NCBI RefSeq assembly: GCF_000002235.5
Contig: NW_022145615.1
Location: forward strand, 30,039,059 to 30,103,058
Direction of reading: 5' to 3'
DNA from: Strongylocentrotus purpuratus
Taxonomy: Eukaryota > Echinodermata > Echinoidea > Camarodonta > Strongylocentrotidae
Length of the DNA stretch: 64,000 nt
A model generated the notes under the pieces. The model was not told the origin of the DNA, did no database searches, and worked only from the letters and a program-made list of their open reading frames with translations. Made by a program: the position numbers and the translations under genes. Positions 1-11,504 of this stretch are shown in pieces (the stretch's first letter is position 1; the number at the start of each line of letters is the position of its first letter).

Positions 1-178
1 GGGTTGTCCGCACCTGTTGCTAGCAGGGTATTACTTGGATTGATAGCTATGCTGTGGATGCCACTGTTGTTTACCGGAATGTCTCTGGTTTTCTGCTCGG
101 TAGACTACGCAGCATTGGAAGACTACGCAGCATCGGAATGGAGACTTGGTGATTGAGATCCAGGTCTAAGGCTATCAA
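1..178 (-). CDS. DCAF12-like WD40 protein, second visible exon (continues beyond window)
   Basis: On the minus strand a CAG acceptor (plus 179-181) is followed by LIALDLDLNHQVSIPML, then in another frame NNSGIHSIAINPSNTLLA and TGADN up to the window edge. From memory of the family, this follows the order of DCAF12, the CUL4-DDB1 ubiquitin-ligase substrate receptor (LFVVDV..., then GIHAIELNPSRTLLATGGDN), and would form the first WD40 blade. The two halves are in different frames. Between them an 18-bp direct repeat encodes MLRSLP twice, and a one-base shift lies near plus 70-80 (CGGTAAACAAC on the minus strand). The exon therefore reads through only if that base is an assembly error; otherwise the copy is damaged. 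The rest of the propeller is outside the window. Identification is by motif recognition, not a search. Confidence 0.7.
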
Positions 179-241
179 CTGAAGGTGAAGGATTTTCAAA
201 AATAGAAAATGACATGGTCAGAGGCTGATGTAAAATGGTAC

Positions 242-548
242 ATCAAAGGTTGAAGGAGGAATTGGAAGAGAGAGAAGGGTTGGAGAAAAAGAGGGAGGGA
301 GGGAGTGGGAGAGAGAGAGAGAGAGGGGTTGGAGTGGGGGAGAGAGAGGGAGTGGGGAGAGAGAGAGAGGGGTGGGGGAGAGAGGGAGTGGGGGAGAGGG
401 AGGGAGTGGGGGAGAGGGAGGAAGTGGGGGGGAGGGAGGAAGTGGGGGGGGGGGGGGAGGGGGGGGGAGAGGGAGGAAGTGGGGGGGAGAGGGAGGAAGT
501 GGGGGAGGGGGAGGGGGAGGGGGAGGGGGGAGGGGGAGGGGGACAGCA
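242..548. repeat. GA/G-rich low-complexity tract
   Basis: Almost pure purine on the plus strand: GAGAGAG-rich on the left, GGGGGAGG-rich on the right. It lies in the intron of the DCAF12-like gene. Every reading frame through it is open only because the composition excludes stops (Gly/Arg/Glu on plus, Pro/Leu/Ser on minus), so none is a gene. Confidence 0.95.
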
Positions 549-821
549 ATGAGACAGACAGACTGGAAGATAAGAAACAAAGAAATCTGGCAACCAATTT
601 GGGGAATTACAACAACTATGCATGGACCTCTATTCTTGACATTTAAATCAAGCTGGAAAACATGGTAACATGAGGTGTAGAGCATCATTCAACTTATTTC
701 AAGTTTGAGCTGGTTTTTAATGGCAAACAATCACTATCACTGATTTATTAATCCACTAGTATAAAGATTAAGGACTCCAAGCAGTAATAACATTACAGGG
801 AAACTGGAGGGTGTTACTCAC

Positions 822-1124
822 TCTATTGCACTTGGTTCCAAGGACAACTTGGTGATCTGAAATCCATTCTGAAGCAAATATCTTATTAATTTCTCCAACG
901 TGTACCTCTCTCTCCGAGAGCACATGGGGAAGTCTACGGGTGGTCAGGTTACAGATAACCTTCTTCCGCTGCTTAGCGTGTCCTATTGTTCTGCTTCGTA
1001 TATGATGGAACACAGAGGCGCTTTCAGGGTCACCTGCCCCCATCCACTCTCCACGATGTCTTTCCGTGAGAGCTGTTGCAGCAGCTTTCCTCGACGCATG
1101 GATTGCATCCTCATTTGAATGCAT
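822..1124 (-). CDS. DCAF12-like protein, first coding exon
   Basis: Minus-strand exon from an ATG at 1124 to a donor (AGA|GTGAGT, plus 816-821 reads ACTCAC). It encodes about 101 residues, [15 protein letters not shown]... to VVLGTKCNR. The last third, [20 protein letters not shown] then [16 protein letters not shown], closely follows DCAF12, where LPSLLKEREFHLGTLNKVFA precedes SQWLNHRQVVCGTKCN just ahead of the WD40 blades. The N-terminal basic stretch (HAKQRKKV) matches the family's basic, disordered N-terminus. DCAF12 recruits substrates, including C-terminal di-Glu degrons, to CUL4-DDB1. The next exon is at 1-178, and the intron between them (179-821) holds a GA-rich microsatellite. No frame break is visible here. 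The ATG is the first in frame after an upstream AG, but a further 5' exon is possible. Confidence 0.75.
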
Positions 1125-3064
1125 CTCGCTGAGCTTGTGTTTCTTTTTTCCTGGTTACAATAAGGCCTTCAATGTTCACTAGTACTGGTCAGTTCAGGGT
1201 GATGTACCATATATCTTTAATCATGGCGGCATGTCACTACTATGATGGCATTTTTGTAGTAGTCTGTTCCGATGTTTAGAAAAAAGATCTGTAGGAAGAG
1301 AAGGTATGAAATTATATTACCTATATTCTACCGTGTGAATCCATCAAGCTTTAACTTGTCATTATCCGAGGTCCTGCTAGTCTTCACATCTGTTTGTCTC
1401 CCAAGAATGTAGAGCCTGCTTATTATTTGCCAAATATTAATTTGTATAATACCCCATTTTATTTTGTATGTTAACCAGTCACAGGACTATCTGAATGAGA
1501 GGCTTTGTCAATATGGGATTCCAATGCCCAACAGTTGAAAAAGGTAATAAAACTTTACTACAGTTTGTAGATGAAATTGCACCTCATGAGGGCTTGGGGT
1601 CATTTCACGAAACCTTCATAAGTACAAGATCAACAACATCTCGGCGCTGTCACTCGGCTTGTCCGCTAAGTGTTTCACGAAATTTAACTTACAAGAGAAT
1701 GCCATCTCAAGGCAATTGTAAGTAGGTCTACATGTATGGGCAGCGAAACAATTGAAAACTGAAATTAATCATCTGATTTAGACCCTATTCTCAAGATCCG
1801 CGCCTAGATCATGTAGCTAGCTAGCTTGACGTACGTATCTTCGCACCGTACCATATGCAGCTAACTCGCAGACGTTTTTTTTCATCGGCGCTCTGCAGAT
1901 TTCGGGATGGTCTACCGAACCGCCCGCTGGCGATGCTAAAAATGGATTCCGCGTAAGAAAATAACCCTAGTTCACCGTCTTCCCGAAGATTTATCGCTCA
2001 TATTATGTCTCTTTACACAGTCAATGTAAAATGCATCAAGAAAATCATTGCAGAATCTGTTTTTTCTCATCGCCAACATGCCGATAAAAAATATGAAACT
2101 TCTGTGAAAATGCGGACGATCCTTATTTTTGAGGATGCATCGGTACGCGCTAATGAAGACAATATGAAGGGGTGGCCAAAGCTCGCAGATATTTTTCTTT
2201 TCTTGCACATTACAAAACATCCAGATCAACATATATCGTGTTCCATACGTCATAAGAATCATAATTTAATCAGATTATATAACATTCCAAGGCTGTATTT
2301 ACTTCAAACCAATGATAAGACAAGAATATCGGAAGTCTTACCACAGCACTATCGACGTCTTTCAAAAAGTTCGCGCATGATATTGACTGCCCTCTTGTGA
2401 TGGGATATATACATGTAAACATTCCAAAAAGGGACATAGTTTCAATCAGAAGCCGAACTTTATATTGAAACTTTGAAAAAGACAATAATTTCTCTCTATC
2501 ATTGAAATTTTGCCAGAAAAAAACACCCTTGTTAAATTTTGCAAATAAAAGACACATTTTTTCATTGTTTATGTGTTAATGAGAATGTAGTCCCTATCTG
2601 CATGTCATCTGTTTGTTAAAAAAGTTTATCGTGTGTCTCCTTTTTATATGTCAGCCATACACGAGTTCTCGCTCTTTTCTCTCTTTGTCTTTCCACTTTC
2701 CCCTTTTAAATTTGTATTCTTACGAAACCCATAGATTCACTGAAATTCACAAACACAGATAGGTCTACGATGGAAGCAGGCACGCAGGTTCCGTTTTTTT
2801 TGGTGTAAGAAATTGGAATCTTATCATTATTTTAAATCCCTCTAATAAACTGATTATCATATACAAAAACACAATATACATTTTGTTATGATAAAAAGCG
2901 TGAAAAAAGCTAGCTTATTCACATTTTTATGTCGCATTTTGACCTTTAGAGTTGTCGACAGTGCTCAAAGATTTCGTTGTCTCAGTCCCACACAGGCATC
3001 GCGTATCGTTCTCCTGTTATAAGCGCTTTTAGTGTTACTGTTAGTATGCATATATATGTATATT
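1125..3064. other. No recognisable gene
   Basis: AT-rich intergenic sequence upstream of the minus-strand DCAF12-like gene. Short reading frames (for example near 1495-1725 and 2005-2400, open on both strands) have no recognisable motif, splice context or repeat homology in this window. I see no promoter that can be named. Confidence 0.6.
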
Positions 3065-5413
3065 GTTGTCTCCAGCAGGAGTGGATACAGCACCAGAGCA
3101 GCTGATAAGCTTGTCACTCTAGTGGAAGAATTGGGACTTACTCAGCATGTCACCCAACCTACAAGAATTCAGGGAAACACAGAAAACATCTTGGACTTGA
3201 TCTTCTCCAATAACCCTGAAATAGTGGACAAGATATCCGTTACAGATGGCATTGCTGACCACAGCTCAGTGATAGTGGACTTAAGAGTAGCTCCTACTAG
3301 GAAGCGTCCGATAAGAAGGAAAATCTACCTCAGGGGTAAAGCAGATACTCAGGGTATCAAGGAGACACTTCAAGACTTTTCAGATACTTATTTCCAAACG
3401 AACCAAGACAAAAGTGTAGAGGACAAATGGTAACAAATTAGAAGTGCAATACTACACACAATGGAAAAACATGTCCCGCACAAGTTTTCCACTAGCCGAT
3501 TTAACTTACCATGGTTCAATAGATCACTACGTCGTACGATTAAGAAGAAACAGAGATTATACAACAAGGCAGTTAGGACAGGAAAGCCGGATGACTGGGA
3601 ATCGTTCAAGGCCTTTAGGAAAAGCACCCACAAGCTCATTAAAGAAGCCCGTTCTTTATATGTTAGGGACACTCTTGAATCGGCAATTCTAGAAGAGCCA
3701 AAAAGGTTTTGGTCTTACATTAAGCAACTGAAACAAGAAAACTCGGGAGTAGCAGATCTCCAGCAAGGGGAGAAGACTGTAAGCAACGACACAGACAAGG
3801 CAAACGTTTTGAATGAACAATTCCGGAGCGTCTTCACCAACGAGCCTCCTGGATTAGCACAGTCCCTTGGCAACAGCCCTTACCAGAAGATTGGACATCT
3901 CAACATTACTAGGAAAGGGGTCGAAAAGCTGCTCAGCACGCTGAAGACCAACAAAGCACAAGGGCCGGACGGCATTCCACCGTGGTTCCTGAAGATCGGA
4001 GCTGAGCAGCTATCTGCACCTTTGCAAGACCTGTTCCAATCTTCCATCAACACTGGAATAGTACCGCAAGAATGGAGAGACGCCAACGTAGCCGCCATCT
4101 TCAAGAAGGGGAGCAGGAAGAGTGCTGCAAACTACAGACCTGTCTCGTTGACATCAGTATTGAGTAAAGTCATGGAACACATCATACATAGCCACGTAAT
4201 GAAACACCTAGAAAATCAACATATCCTATCAGACTTCCAACATGGGTTTCGTGCTAAAAGATCTACTGAAACGCAGCTAATTCTCACAATCAATGATATA
4301 GCCAAGAACTGGATAGAAATAAGTTAGTCGACATGGCAGTGCTTGATTTTACAAAAGCTTTCGACAAGGTCCCTCATCGTCGCCTAATCTCTAAACTACA
4401 ATATTATGGTCTTGAGGGAGAAATCACTTCTTGGGTGAGAAGTTTTCTGATGGGCCGCACACAACGAGTTGTCATCAATGGTCATTCATCTCTACCTGCA
4501 TCTGTTACATCTGGCGTACCGCAGGGTACAGTGACCGGCCCACTATGGTTCTTGTTGTACATTAACGATCTACCAAACAACATGGCCTGCACAACCAGAT
4601 TGTTCGCAGACGACTGTTTGCTGTATACAGCCGTATCAGCTGATCAAGATACCAGCGTACTGCAGAAAGATCTTAGACAACTGGAAAGCTGGCAAGACAC
4701 ATGGCTGATGAACTTCAACCCAACCAAGTGCTGTACCATGACCATTGGTAAGAGAAACCCCCCTCATCACAAGTATAACTTTTGTAACCATAGTCTCGAG
4801 AGTGTGTCTTCTCATCCATACCTGGGTGTTCACATATCGAATACATTGAGCTGGAATACTCATACTCAGGCAGCTACCAAGAAAGCCCAGAGAATACAGA
4901 ATGTAGTCCGCAGGAACTTGTGGAGTTGCAACAAGAAGGTGAAATCAACTGCGTACCTGGCGTTAGTAAGACCGCTTCTCGAGTATGCATCGTCAGCTTG
5001 GGATCCCTCTACCAAGCAGAATATCAAGTCCCTAGAACGTGTCCAACGACAAGCAGCCAGATTCTGTACTAGCAACTACATTAGAGAAGAAGGCACAGTC
5101 ACCAAGGCGCTAAACGACCTAGGATGGGAATCGCTTCAAACTAGAAGGAGAAACCAGAGACTCAGCATGTTATACAAAATGAAGAATGGACTGGTCGACA
5201 TTCCTTTGTATGACTATGTACAACTGAATTACTGAATCCCAGAGAAACCAGGGGGAACAACCAGAAGTTCCTACAACTTCACCACAAAGCTAGAGCCTAC
5301 CAGGACTCCTTTTTTGTGTCAACCATCAAGGACTGGAATAACCTCCCAACCTCCATAGTAAACAGCCCATCATTAATCACTTTTAAGAACAATTTACTTA
5401 AACATTCCCAATA
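3065..5413 (+). mobile_element. Non-LTR retrotransposon (LINE, Jockey/CR1/L2-like superfamily), 5'-truncated
   Basis: The element starts abruptly inside the C-terminal end of an AP-type endonuclease (DLIFSNN ... ADHSSVIVDL). It runs through the linker and the whole reverse transcriptase to the typical C-terminal tail (STIKDWNNLPTSIVNSPSL, then FKNNLL and a TAA at 5411-5413). 5' truncation is the usual result of incomplete target-primed reverse transcription. Domain order EN-RT and the motifs place it in the Jockey/CR1/L2 group; a clade cannot be assigned by eye. No poly(A) tail or clear target-site duplication was found; the 3' edge is set at the end of coding homology. Confidence 0.88.
3077..5413 (+). 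pseudogene. LINE ORF2 fragment: endonuclease tail and reverse transcriptase
   Basis: Motifs in order: EN end (DLIFSNN, ADHSSV); RT motif region NYRPVSLTS; HGFRAKRSTETQL; LDFTKAFDKVPH with the first catalytic Asp; SGVPQGTVTGP; the catalytic box FADDCLLY near 4602-4625; then the thumb and a C-terminal DWNNLP tail. Breaks: an in-frame TAA at 3431-3433; a frame change between 4320 and 4333, just before the MAVLDFTKAF block; and an 8-bp direct duplication (ACTGAATT at 5223-5230, ACTGAATC at 5231-5238) that shifts the frame and makes a premature TGA at 5233-5235. The copy cannot encode a full protein, although the catalytic Asp residues are all still present. Confidence 0.88.
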
Positions 5414-6415
5414 ATTTGATTAGAGTCAACCCACACACAGCGTGCTCTGTCTACAAATACGTTAGCGTGGATGTGTCTGGAAAGGACATTTTGCTGACCA
5501 AATCATACAGATACAGATACTGCAAACTTTGGTCACACGCGAACTGTCACAACTCACACTCACAGTCACAGTCACACCACCATAGATTCTACGTTTATGC
5601 AGATGATCCTTATTCTCGGACTTTCTGAAATAGAAAAGGGGGAATAGTCTACTCCTAATGCCAAACTTCCAAAGGCTTGCAAAGCTTAACTTAAGCCTAA
5701 GGCTTCTACCAAGCTCAGGATTTTTTTTCCTCTTTTTTTTTTGATGACGTAATTAGCTAGCTGAGTGGAAACCCCCGCCTGCCCTAACCCTGGCTTGGCT
5801 TTTGCCAACAGATGTGTGATTAATCAAAACTATCACTGCACTACACAAATCAACACATCATGATCAAGAAAATTACTGTAAAGAAACAAAAATCCTAATT
5901 CTTCATCACATATTGACCGTTCATAACTCCACAAACTTACCTCTTGAATTAAAATCAAACCGGCAAAAACGAAATTCACAAGGCTTGTTTACGTTGACTG
6001 ATGTCGTGAAATAAGCGCTCAGCCCAAACGATCGAAAAAGATATCTAATTATGAACGTAGAGGACGCCCCGCAGCTAGCTTTGAAAGTTTAGTGCATGTC
6101 CCATATGTTGCACTTTTTGTAGTGATTTTTCTTTCTACATTGTCCGACCCATCATGAATATAATTATATCCAAGCAAGGGAGAATACAAGCACCAATAAA
6201 ATACATCAAAGTCGAAATGTCTTCATCATATATCTAACGTTTGAATTTAATTCTATGGTCAGAAGTCAGAACCTCCTCTTGATCCTGCTTCGTGATGTGA
6301 GTGTGACTGCAAGTTTTACTTTCACTTTTTAGTCTCAGACGTCGATCAGACTAGACTCTAACGTTAGAGTCTACTCTTCTTAGTTTAGTGTGAGAAGTAG
6401 TTTGAGTTTGACTAT
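5414..6415. other. No recognisable gene
   Basis: AT-rich noncoding sequence after the LINE. It holds only short tandem motifs, such as ACAGATACAGATAC near 5507 and CTCACAGTCACAG near 5565, plus an AP-1-like and poly-pyrimidine scatter that I would not call regulatory. Confidence 0.6.
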
Positions 6416-6419
6416 ATTC

Positions 6420-7000
6420 TATAATAATAATAATAATTAGATAATATAAGATATTTATTCGTCTTTCTTTCAAATGACATATAGAGCATAACATTACACA
6501 TTACACATTTACAATAGACCTATCTATAATATATGGCAATGATGAAAACAAAGTGAACTAAAACGAAAGACGAGGAGACCCTGGTAAAAGCAGAGCTTGT
6601 AAGTTTTAGGGTCCCCTCTGCATGAGCCAGATAAACATGATGAGTAGATACTTGTGACTACCTAAGAATACAATAGGGAAAAGGGGTATAAAAAACGAGA
6701 AGTATACACACACAACAACAACAAAACGAGAGACTAGACAAGACGGTAGAAAAGAGAAAATATGAGAAATAATAGAAGACTACAGCACATCGACAATAGG
6801 CACAATTAATACAACAAGGGGAGGGAATAAGAGGTTGACAATCTGAAAATATTCAGTTAGACACATATTAATATCAAGAAGAAAATTTACATTTATAGTA
6901 ATACATAATAGATCTTGGCATCATAATAACTACTCTATGAGTCACAGCTAGTATTTGTCGAGAAGATAAACCTCAAGTGTACACTTAAATGAAGAGAGAC
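6420..7000 (-). mobile_element. Probable 3' tail of a minus-strand retroposon
   Basis: Read on the minus strand, the segment ends in GAATAAATATC followed shortly by an (ATT)n tract (plus 6420-6438, AATAATAATAATAA). That is the layout of a LINE or SINE 3' end. No coding motif remains upstream of it, and the left boundary is uncertain. The family is not recognised. Confidence 0.4.
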
Positions 7001-7715
7001 TAACAGATTGCTTAACGCTAGAGCCTATAGAGAGTTCCAAAACCTAGGTCTAGTAAAAACCAATGTATTAATTTGATACAGTGTTTACTCAAAGTTTGTA
7101 AACCTGTTTAAATCTTGACCTGGGCCTTAACAGTTAATTGGGCTGATTTTTGTTGGTGTTTGTTTTGATATGATTCTTCTTTGTTATTTGTTCTTTTGTA
7201 TTTGTTTATATAGAGTCTAGAAGTGTACTTTAAATTATTAAAGTATAGACATAGTGTATAACTCTAATAAAATCTTGTTATACTAGCTGTCTGTCCTTGG
7301 TGCTTCTATAATCTAGGATAGCAGGATTCAGAATATATTCCAGAGATTTAGTCAAAATCAAATTCATGTTCCTAGTTGATTAATTAATTCTCACAAACTT
7401 TCACTAGACTACTTAATCGTCCCTTGATTTTATATTTAGGATATACCATATATTCTGCAGATTCCTTGATGACCTAGTTTGAATTTTAAGATGTAAATTT
7501 ATACACTTTACATTATATTGCATTTTCAGATCAGATCATAATTCATGTTGCACATGGGTAAACTGTGAGGTATTTAAAACAATGATTTAACAGAATATAC
7601 ACATATTTCTCTCAGTAAAATTCTGGTACAGTTAACATGAAATTTTTATATTGTGTTTGTTTTTCTTTCAGAACGTATTTATTTGGATCAGAAAAAGCCC
7701 AGTTGAGATGACACA

Positions 7716-8417
7716 ATGAAAGGTTCGTCAGTGAAAAAGCCTGTCATTCTAGATGTGGGAAATTTGTTCACCAAAGTTGGATTTTGTGAGTTGGAGAAAA
7801 CTTCACCAGACCACATATTTCATTCCAAGGAAGCAGAGAAGATCCCTGACAGGGTGGTTGATCATTCACCTTCTCCATTGATATCAGACAGGACTGTCAC
7901 TGACTGGGATAGCTTTGAGCAAATTATCCAGCATGCCATATGGACTAAGAGCAAGATCAAAAGCTCCGATCATCCTCTGGTACTCATCGAAAAACCAGGT
8001 CTTGAACGTAGCTGCCGTCAGAAGATGGTGGAGTTGGCATTTGAAGGGTTAGATGTGCCGGAATTCTACCTAGCAAGTGAACCTGTAATGGCACTATATT
8101 CTGTTGGTTTGTCATCTGGGATCGTGTTGTCTTCAAGTTACATCTCATCAAACGTTTCCACAATACATGATGGACACAGGCCCCATATGGCCTTGTTCAT
8201 CTAGGTTTTGGAGGAAGGGATGTAACTCATTATGCAATGGACGTTATTAAAGACGAGTTGGGCAAAGAGGTGAGTGTTGAGGAGGCTGAGCAATTGAAGT
8301 GCTATCATGGGCACTTTCATGCCAAGGATAGAACTTGCAATCCTGGGCCTGAAAAACTTGAAGAGATTGGACAAAAGATTGCAGAATATGTCTTAAACCC
8401 CAAAGGTGATTGTATGG
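7716..8417 (+). CDS. Divergent actin-like protein, first coding exon (contains a frameshift)
   Basis: A CAG acceptor near 7671 leads into a short 5' UTR and an ATG at 7716. The translation follows actin subdomains 1-2 and the start of 3: PVILDVGNLFTKVGF (actin phosphate loop 1), TVTDWDSFEQIIQHA, HPLVLIEKP, FYLASEPVMALYSVGLSSGI, then phosphate loop 2. Both loops are altered: actin DNGSG reads DVGNL here and DSGDG reads SSSYI, so ATP binding is doubtful. At about 8190-8196 the frame shifts by one base. The original frame stops at 8202-8204, while the next frame continues HLGFGGRDVTHYAMDVIKDE as in actin. The exon ends at an ATGG|GTAAGT donor (8418). This is a divergent actin-related or actin-like protein, not a conventional actin. 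A pseudogene or an assembly indel are both possible. Confidence 0.82.
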
Positions 8418-8761
8418 GTAAGTATTCTACAGCAAAGCTTGATGCAATAGAAGTCTGAGGAGAATAGCCCTTCCAAATTATTTGAAAATGAGAAGAGCCT
8501 CCTGTTTTTTACACAGGTTTGTATAAAGTAAACTGTAAAGCTCTACATATGACTTTAAAAAGTGACATAAGGTATGAACGAGTAAAATTTCATATTATTT
8601 TCATAATCCTTTTAAACTGTTTAGAATTTTACCTTTTTAAGTACTCTATTACTCTATTACACTTCTTTCTTGAGTTTTCATTTTTCCTTTGACTTCTTTA
8701 ATGTAATGTAACATGACAAACAGAAGAAAAGAGAAAGAGAAAAGTAGCTACATCATGTACA

Positions 8762-8861
8762 TCAGGCGCGGATCCAGGATTTCTTAGGGGAGGGGGCCCA
8801 ACTTTTTTTTTTTTTTGCTCCCGAAAATTTGAAAATCGCGCCGGCCAAAAAGTCGCTCAGT

Positions 8862-8899
<38 letters not shown>

Positions 8900-8907
8900 A
8901 CAGAGCA

Positions 8908-8945
<38 letters not shown>

Positions 8946-8986
8946 CCCGAAATTTGAAAATCGCGCCGGCCGAAAAGTCGCTCAGT

Positions 8987-9029
<43 letters not shown>

Positions 9030-9037
9030 ACAGAGCA

Positions 9038-9076
<39 letters not shown>

Positions 9077-9312
9077 CCCGAAAATTTGAAAAACGCGCCG
9101 GCCAAAAATTCGCTCAGTGGGGGGGGGGGGGGGTAGTGAGCACATTTTTTTTTTTTGATCCTCAAAAAATTTCAATTTGCACCCCCCCTTGAGCGCCAGG
9201 GGGGGGGGGCCCAACCCCAAAAATCGTAAAAATCACGTGATTTTACATGATTTTTTCTCAAGGGGGGGGGCCCGGGCCCCCCGGGCCCCCCCCCTGGATC
9301 CGCCACTGATGT
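8762..9312. mobile_element. Poly-G/poly-T repeat element with GGATCCAGG / CCTGGATCC ends, in intron
   Basis: Begins GGCGCGGATCCAGGATTTCT and ends CCCTGGATCCGCCACTGATG, so the ends are short inverted repeats around GGATCC. Inside are three tandem blocks, each CGCGCCGGCC..AAAGTCGCTCAGTG followed by a long G run and a long T run. It fills the second half of the first actin-like intron. Related elements occur near 11,505, 14,910, 16,040, 16,750 and 37,525. I know no transposase for it; nonautonomous is an inference. Confidence 0.7.
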
Positions 9313-9393
9313 ACATCATAGATATTGCTTCAAATATTCCACTTTCACAAAACAATCTCTGAGTGTGTGTGATTCTCTTCATTGTATCAACAG

Positions 9394-9560
9394 GTTTCCA
9401 CAAGGCGATCCCTCGTAGCATATACCTGACTGATGAAGAAGACGACTATGAACATGTTTATTTTCGTAATATAATGCTCTGCGGCGGCAACAGTCTTTTC
9501 CCTGGAATCAAGGAGAAGCTGGAAATGGAAGTAAAGACACCATATTATCTCACATGTGGG
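9394..9560 (+). CDS. Actin-like protein, second visible exon
   Basis: The acceptor CAACAG ends at 9393 and the exon joins in phase 1 to the previous one (G + GT = Gly). It encodes FHKAIPRSIYLTDEEDDYEH, then VYFRNIMLCGGNSLFPGIKE and KLEMEVKTPYYLTCG, ending before GTAAGA at 9561. This matches actin subdomain 3, where the family has NTVLSGGTTMYPGIADRM. About 40-45 residues present in actin (the stretch with the QPSFLG motif) are absent between this exon and the previous one. They were either lost, or lie in an exon removed or obscured by the 8762-9312 insertion. Confidence 0.82.
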
Positions 9561-10584
9561 GTAAGAACTAAGAAGTATAGACCTATATATGTTTTAAAGT
9601 ATAATTTCAAATATTTTGAAATTGAAATTGAATTCCTCCAGTCAAAACTTCAAACCAGTGGTCTAAAATCAAGTGAATGTATACCATACCCACAATGGCC
9701 ACAAAGCCATGTAGGCTTCTCTAACTTTCTCTTTTTCAGGTACTTATAACATGTTATCTTTGTACATTTTGTTTAGGGTAAATGAGAAATAAATGGAATG
9801 AAAGAAATAAAATCACTTCACGGTAAACCATTTGAGATTCAATATCATGAGTTGGAAACTGAAATATAAGGAAAGTTAATTCTAACCAGTACACCATTTC
9901 TGTTGCAATTAAAGAGAAATATTTTTGACATGATTATACATATGGCTATAGCTTGCATTTGTAGTAGAATATAAATTGTTTAACGCAAGGTAAGTTTGGT
10001 GAGATGCCACAAGGTCCAGAAGGCTCATCTGCCCCATTCAAGTAATCGTGGACTTGATATCATGGACCTGAATGCTAAGAGACTGCAATATGTGATTGAA
10101 TTCAGTCTAAGTCTCAATGGCCACAATACTTGTGTTGTCAAACTTAAAGTAAAGGGACAGATGATCAGGGATTGTTTAATGACACATGTGCATGTATTTT
10201 TATTTGAGATAACCTTATCAAATATCAATTATACTTTCTTTCAAGTGTAGAAACATTTAAATAAATAAATATTTTCATTACATTTCATATGTCACAATCT
10301 AAAATATATATTGAGAAATATGCAACTATAGTTATAAAAACAGTTGACTGGCATTTTTTCAGAAACTAGTTGAATGATTTCAAGAAGAAAAAGAAATCTC
10401 TGAAATTTTCTGATGTTTATGGTAATGCTATGACACTAGATTGTAACTGTTCCTTGCTAGACTATATCTGAATGTGTGTGTGTGTGAATCATAATTCTTA
10501 GACCCCTTGATTCATGTTGCGTATACATGTTACAATTATCATTATTTTTTATATTTTTTCTATTAAATATTTTTCATTTTGTAG

Positions 10585-10740
10585 GTACGTGTGATAGCGC
10601 CATCATTCCGACAGCATGCAGCATGGGTAGGAGGCTCAATCGCTGCATCTCTTCCAACTTTCAAATCATTCTGGATAACCAAAGAGGATTATAGCGACTA
10701 TGGGGAAAACATTTTGCAGAGAAAATGTTTACCATACTAA
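10585..10740 (+). CDS. Actin-like protein, last coding exon
   Basis: Follows a TTTTGTAG acceptor and joins in phase 0. It encodes VRVIAPSFRQHAAWVGGSIA then ASLPTFKSFWITKEDY and ends QRKCLPY with TAA at 10738-10740. This is the canonical actin C-terminus ([20 protein letters not shown] ... FQQMWISKQEYDE ... HRKCF), with the Trp-Ile/Val-Gly-Gly block and terminal Arg-Lys-Cys conserved. It is intact. A poly(A) signal lies 200 bp downstream. Conservation here against the altered nucleotide loops of the first exon suggests the fold, rather than ATPase function, was maintained. Confidence 0.88.
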   Translation, partial: VRVIAPSFRQHAAWVGGSIAASLPTFKSFWITKEDYSDYGENILQRKCLPY

Positions 10741-10939
10741 TTACATGAGACATCTTATTTATAAGGGTCTTCAATTCTTTTATTTTTATTATTATTATTT
10801 TTTTTGGGGGGGGGGGGTTGAGGTGCATTTCAAAAAATAATAACTCCACAGATACATCTCTGATCAAGCTGAACAGTGTAAAATGTTGGAGAATGTATTT
10901 TGTTAAAAGAAAGTTTTATGAAATCCTTGTAACATGATG

Positions 10940-10945
10940 AATAAA
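10940..10945 (+). terminator. Poly(A) signal AATAAA of the actin-like gene
   Basis: AATAAA 200 bp after the TAA of the last actin-like exon, followed by T-rich sequence. Confidence 0.6.
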
Positions 10946-10989
10946 CAGTACTATTAATTTTCAATTCAATCTTTTATTTTGGTCACATT

Positions 10990-11105
10990 AAGGCCAAGTA
11001 GTGCAGTCCCGCTTTAAGAAAATGAGATGAAGACAAATTGAGAAGTGAAGATATAAACAGACATTCTATTTGTCGCCCTCTCTCGGCGGCTAGGCAGGCT
11101 CGCTA
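10990..11105. repeat. Dispersed repeat, copy 1 (other copy 39,188-39,292)
   Basis: Contains AAGAAAATGAG, ACAAATTGAGAAG and CGGCGGCTAGGCAGGC in that order. The same order and spacing occur at 39,188-39,292. Family unknown. Confidence 0.6.
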
Positions 11106-11324
11106 CTCTATATACAGATATATTGACTGGCAGGGCCGGGTGTGTAATAATATACAAATAATGACTGCCAGGACGATGACTGCTCATGAGGATGATGCAT
11201 GGTGGAAATTATCACTCCCAAGGTGGTGTGTTCATTTATCACCCCTGAGGCGAAAATTTCACTCTCAAGGTGAAAGAAATCCAACATAATTTATATGGAA
11301 ATCCAATCAGGTACTGTGACGGCT

Positions 11325-11460
11325 CAATGTCGCTACGGGTATTCAAAAGGACTGCTATTCATAAGGACCGCTATTCATAATGTGAGAAGAGGGTCGGTAT
11401 TCATAATGTGAGAAGAGGATCGGTATTCATATTATGAGAAGATATATAGATAGATGAGAA
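11325..11460. repeat. Minisatellite with CGGTATTCATAATGTGAGAAG units
   Basis: Short tandem units built on TATTCATAA, about 20-30 bp each and degenerate. The same core, GAATAGCGACC / TATTCATAAGG, recurs at 16,635-16,745, 17,160-17,200 and 53,400-53,630, which marks a dispersed minisatellite family. Confidence 0.6.
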
Positions 11461-11504
11461 GATATAATATATAGAGACATCCCCATAATCTATAGCCCCT
11501 CCCC

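Noticed and set aside
1440..1725. A possible small exon (DYLNERLCQYGIPMP after TCACAG)
   Set aside because: Splice-like edges are present, but it hits a stop at once and no partner exon or family is recognised.
2005..2400. Overlapping 96- to 131-codon frames on both strands
   Set aside because: Mutually overlapping, no motifs and AT-rich; most likely chance.
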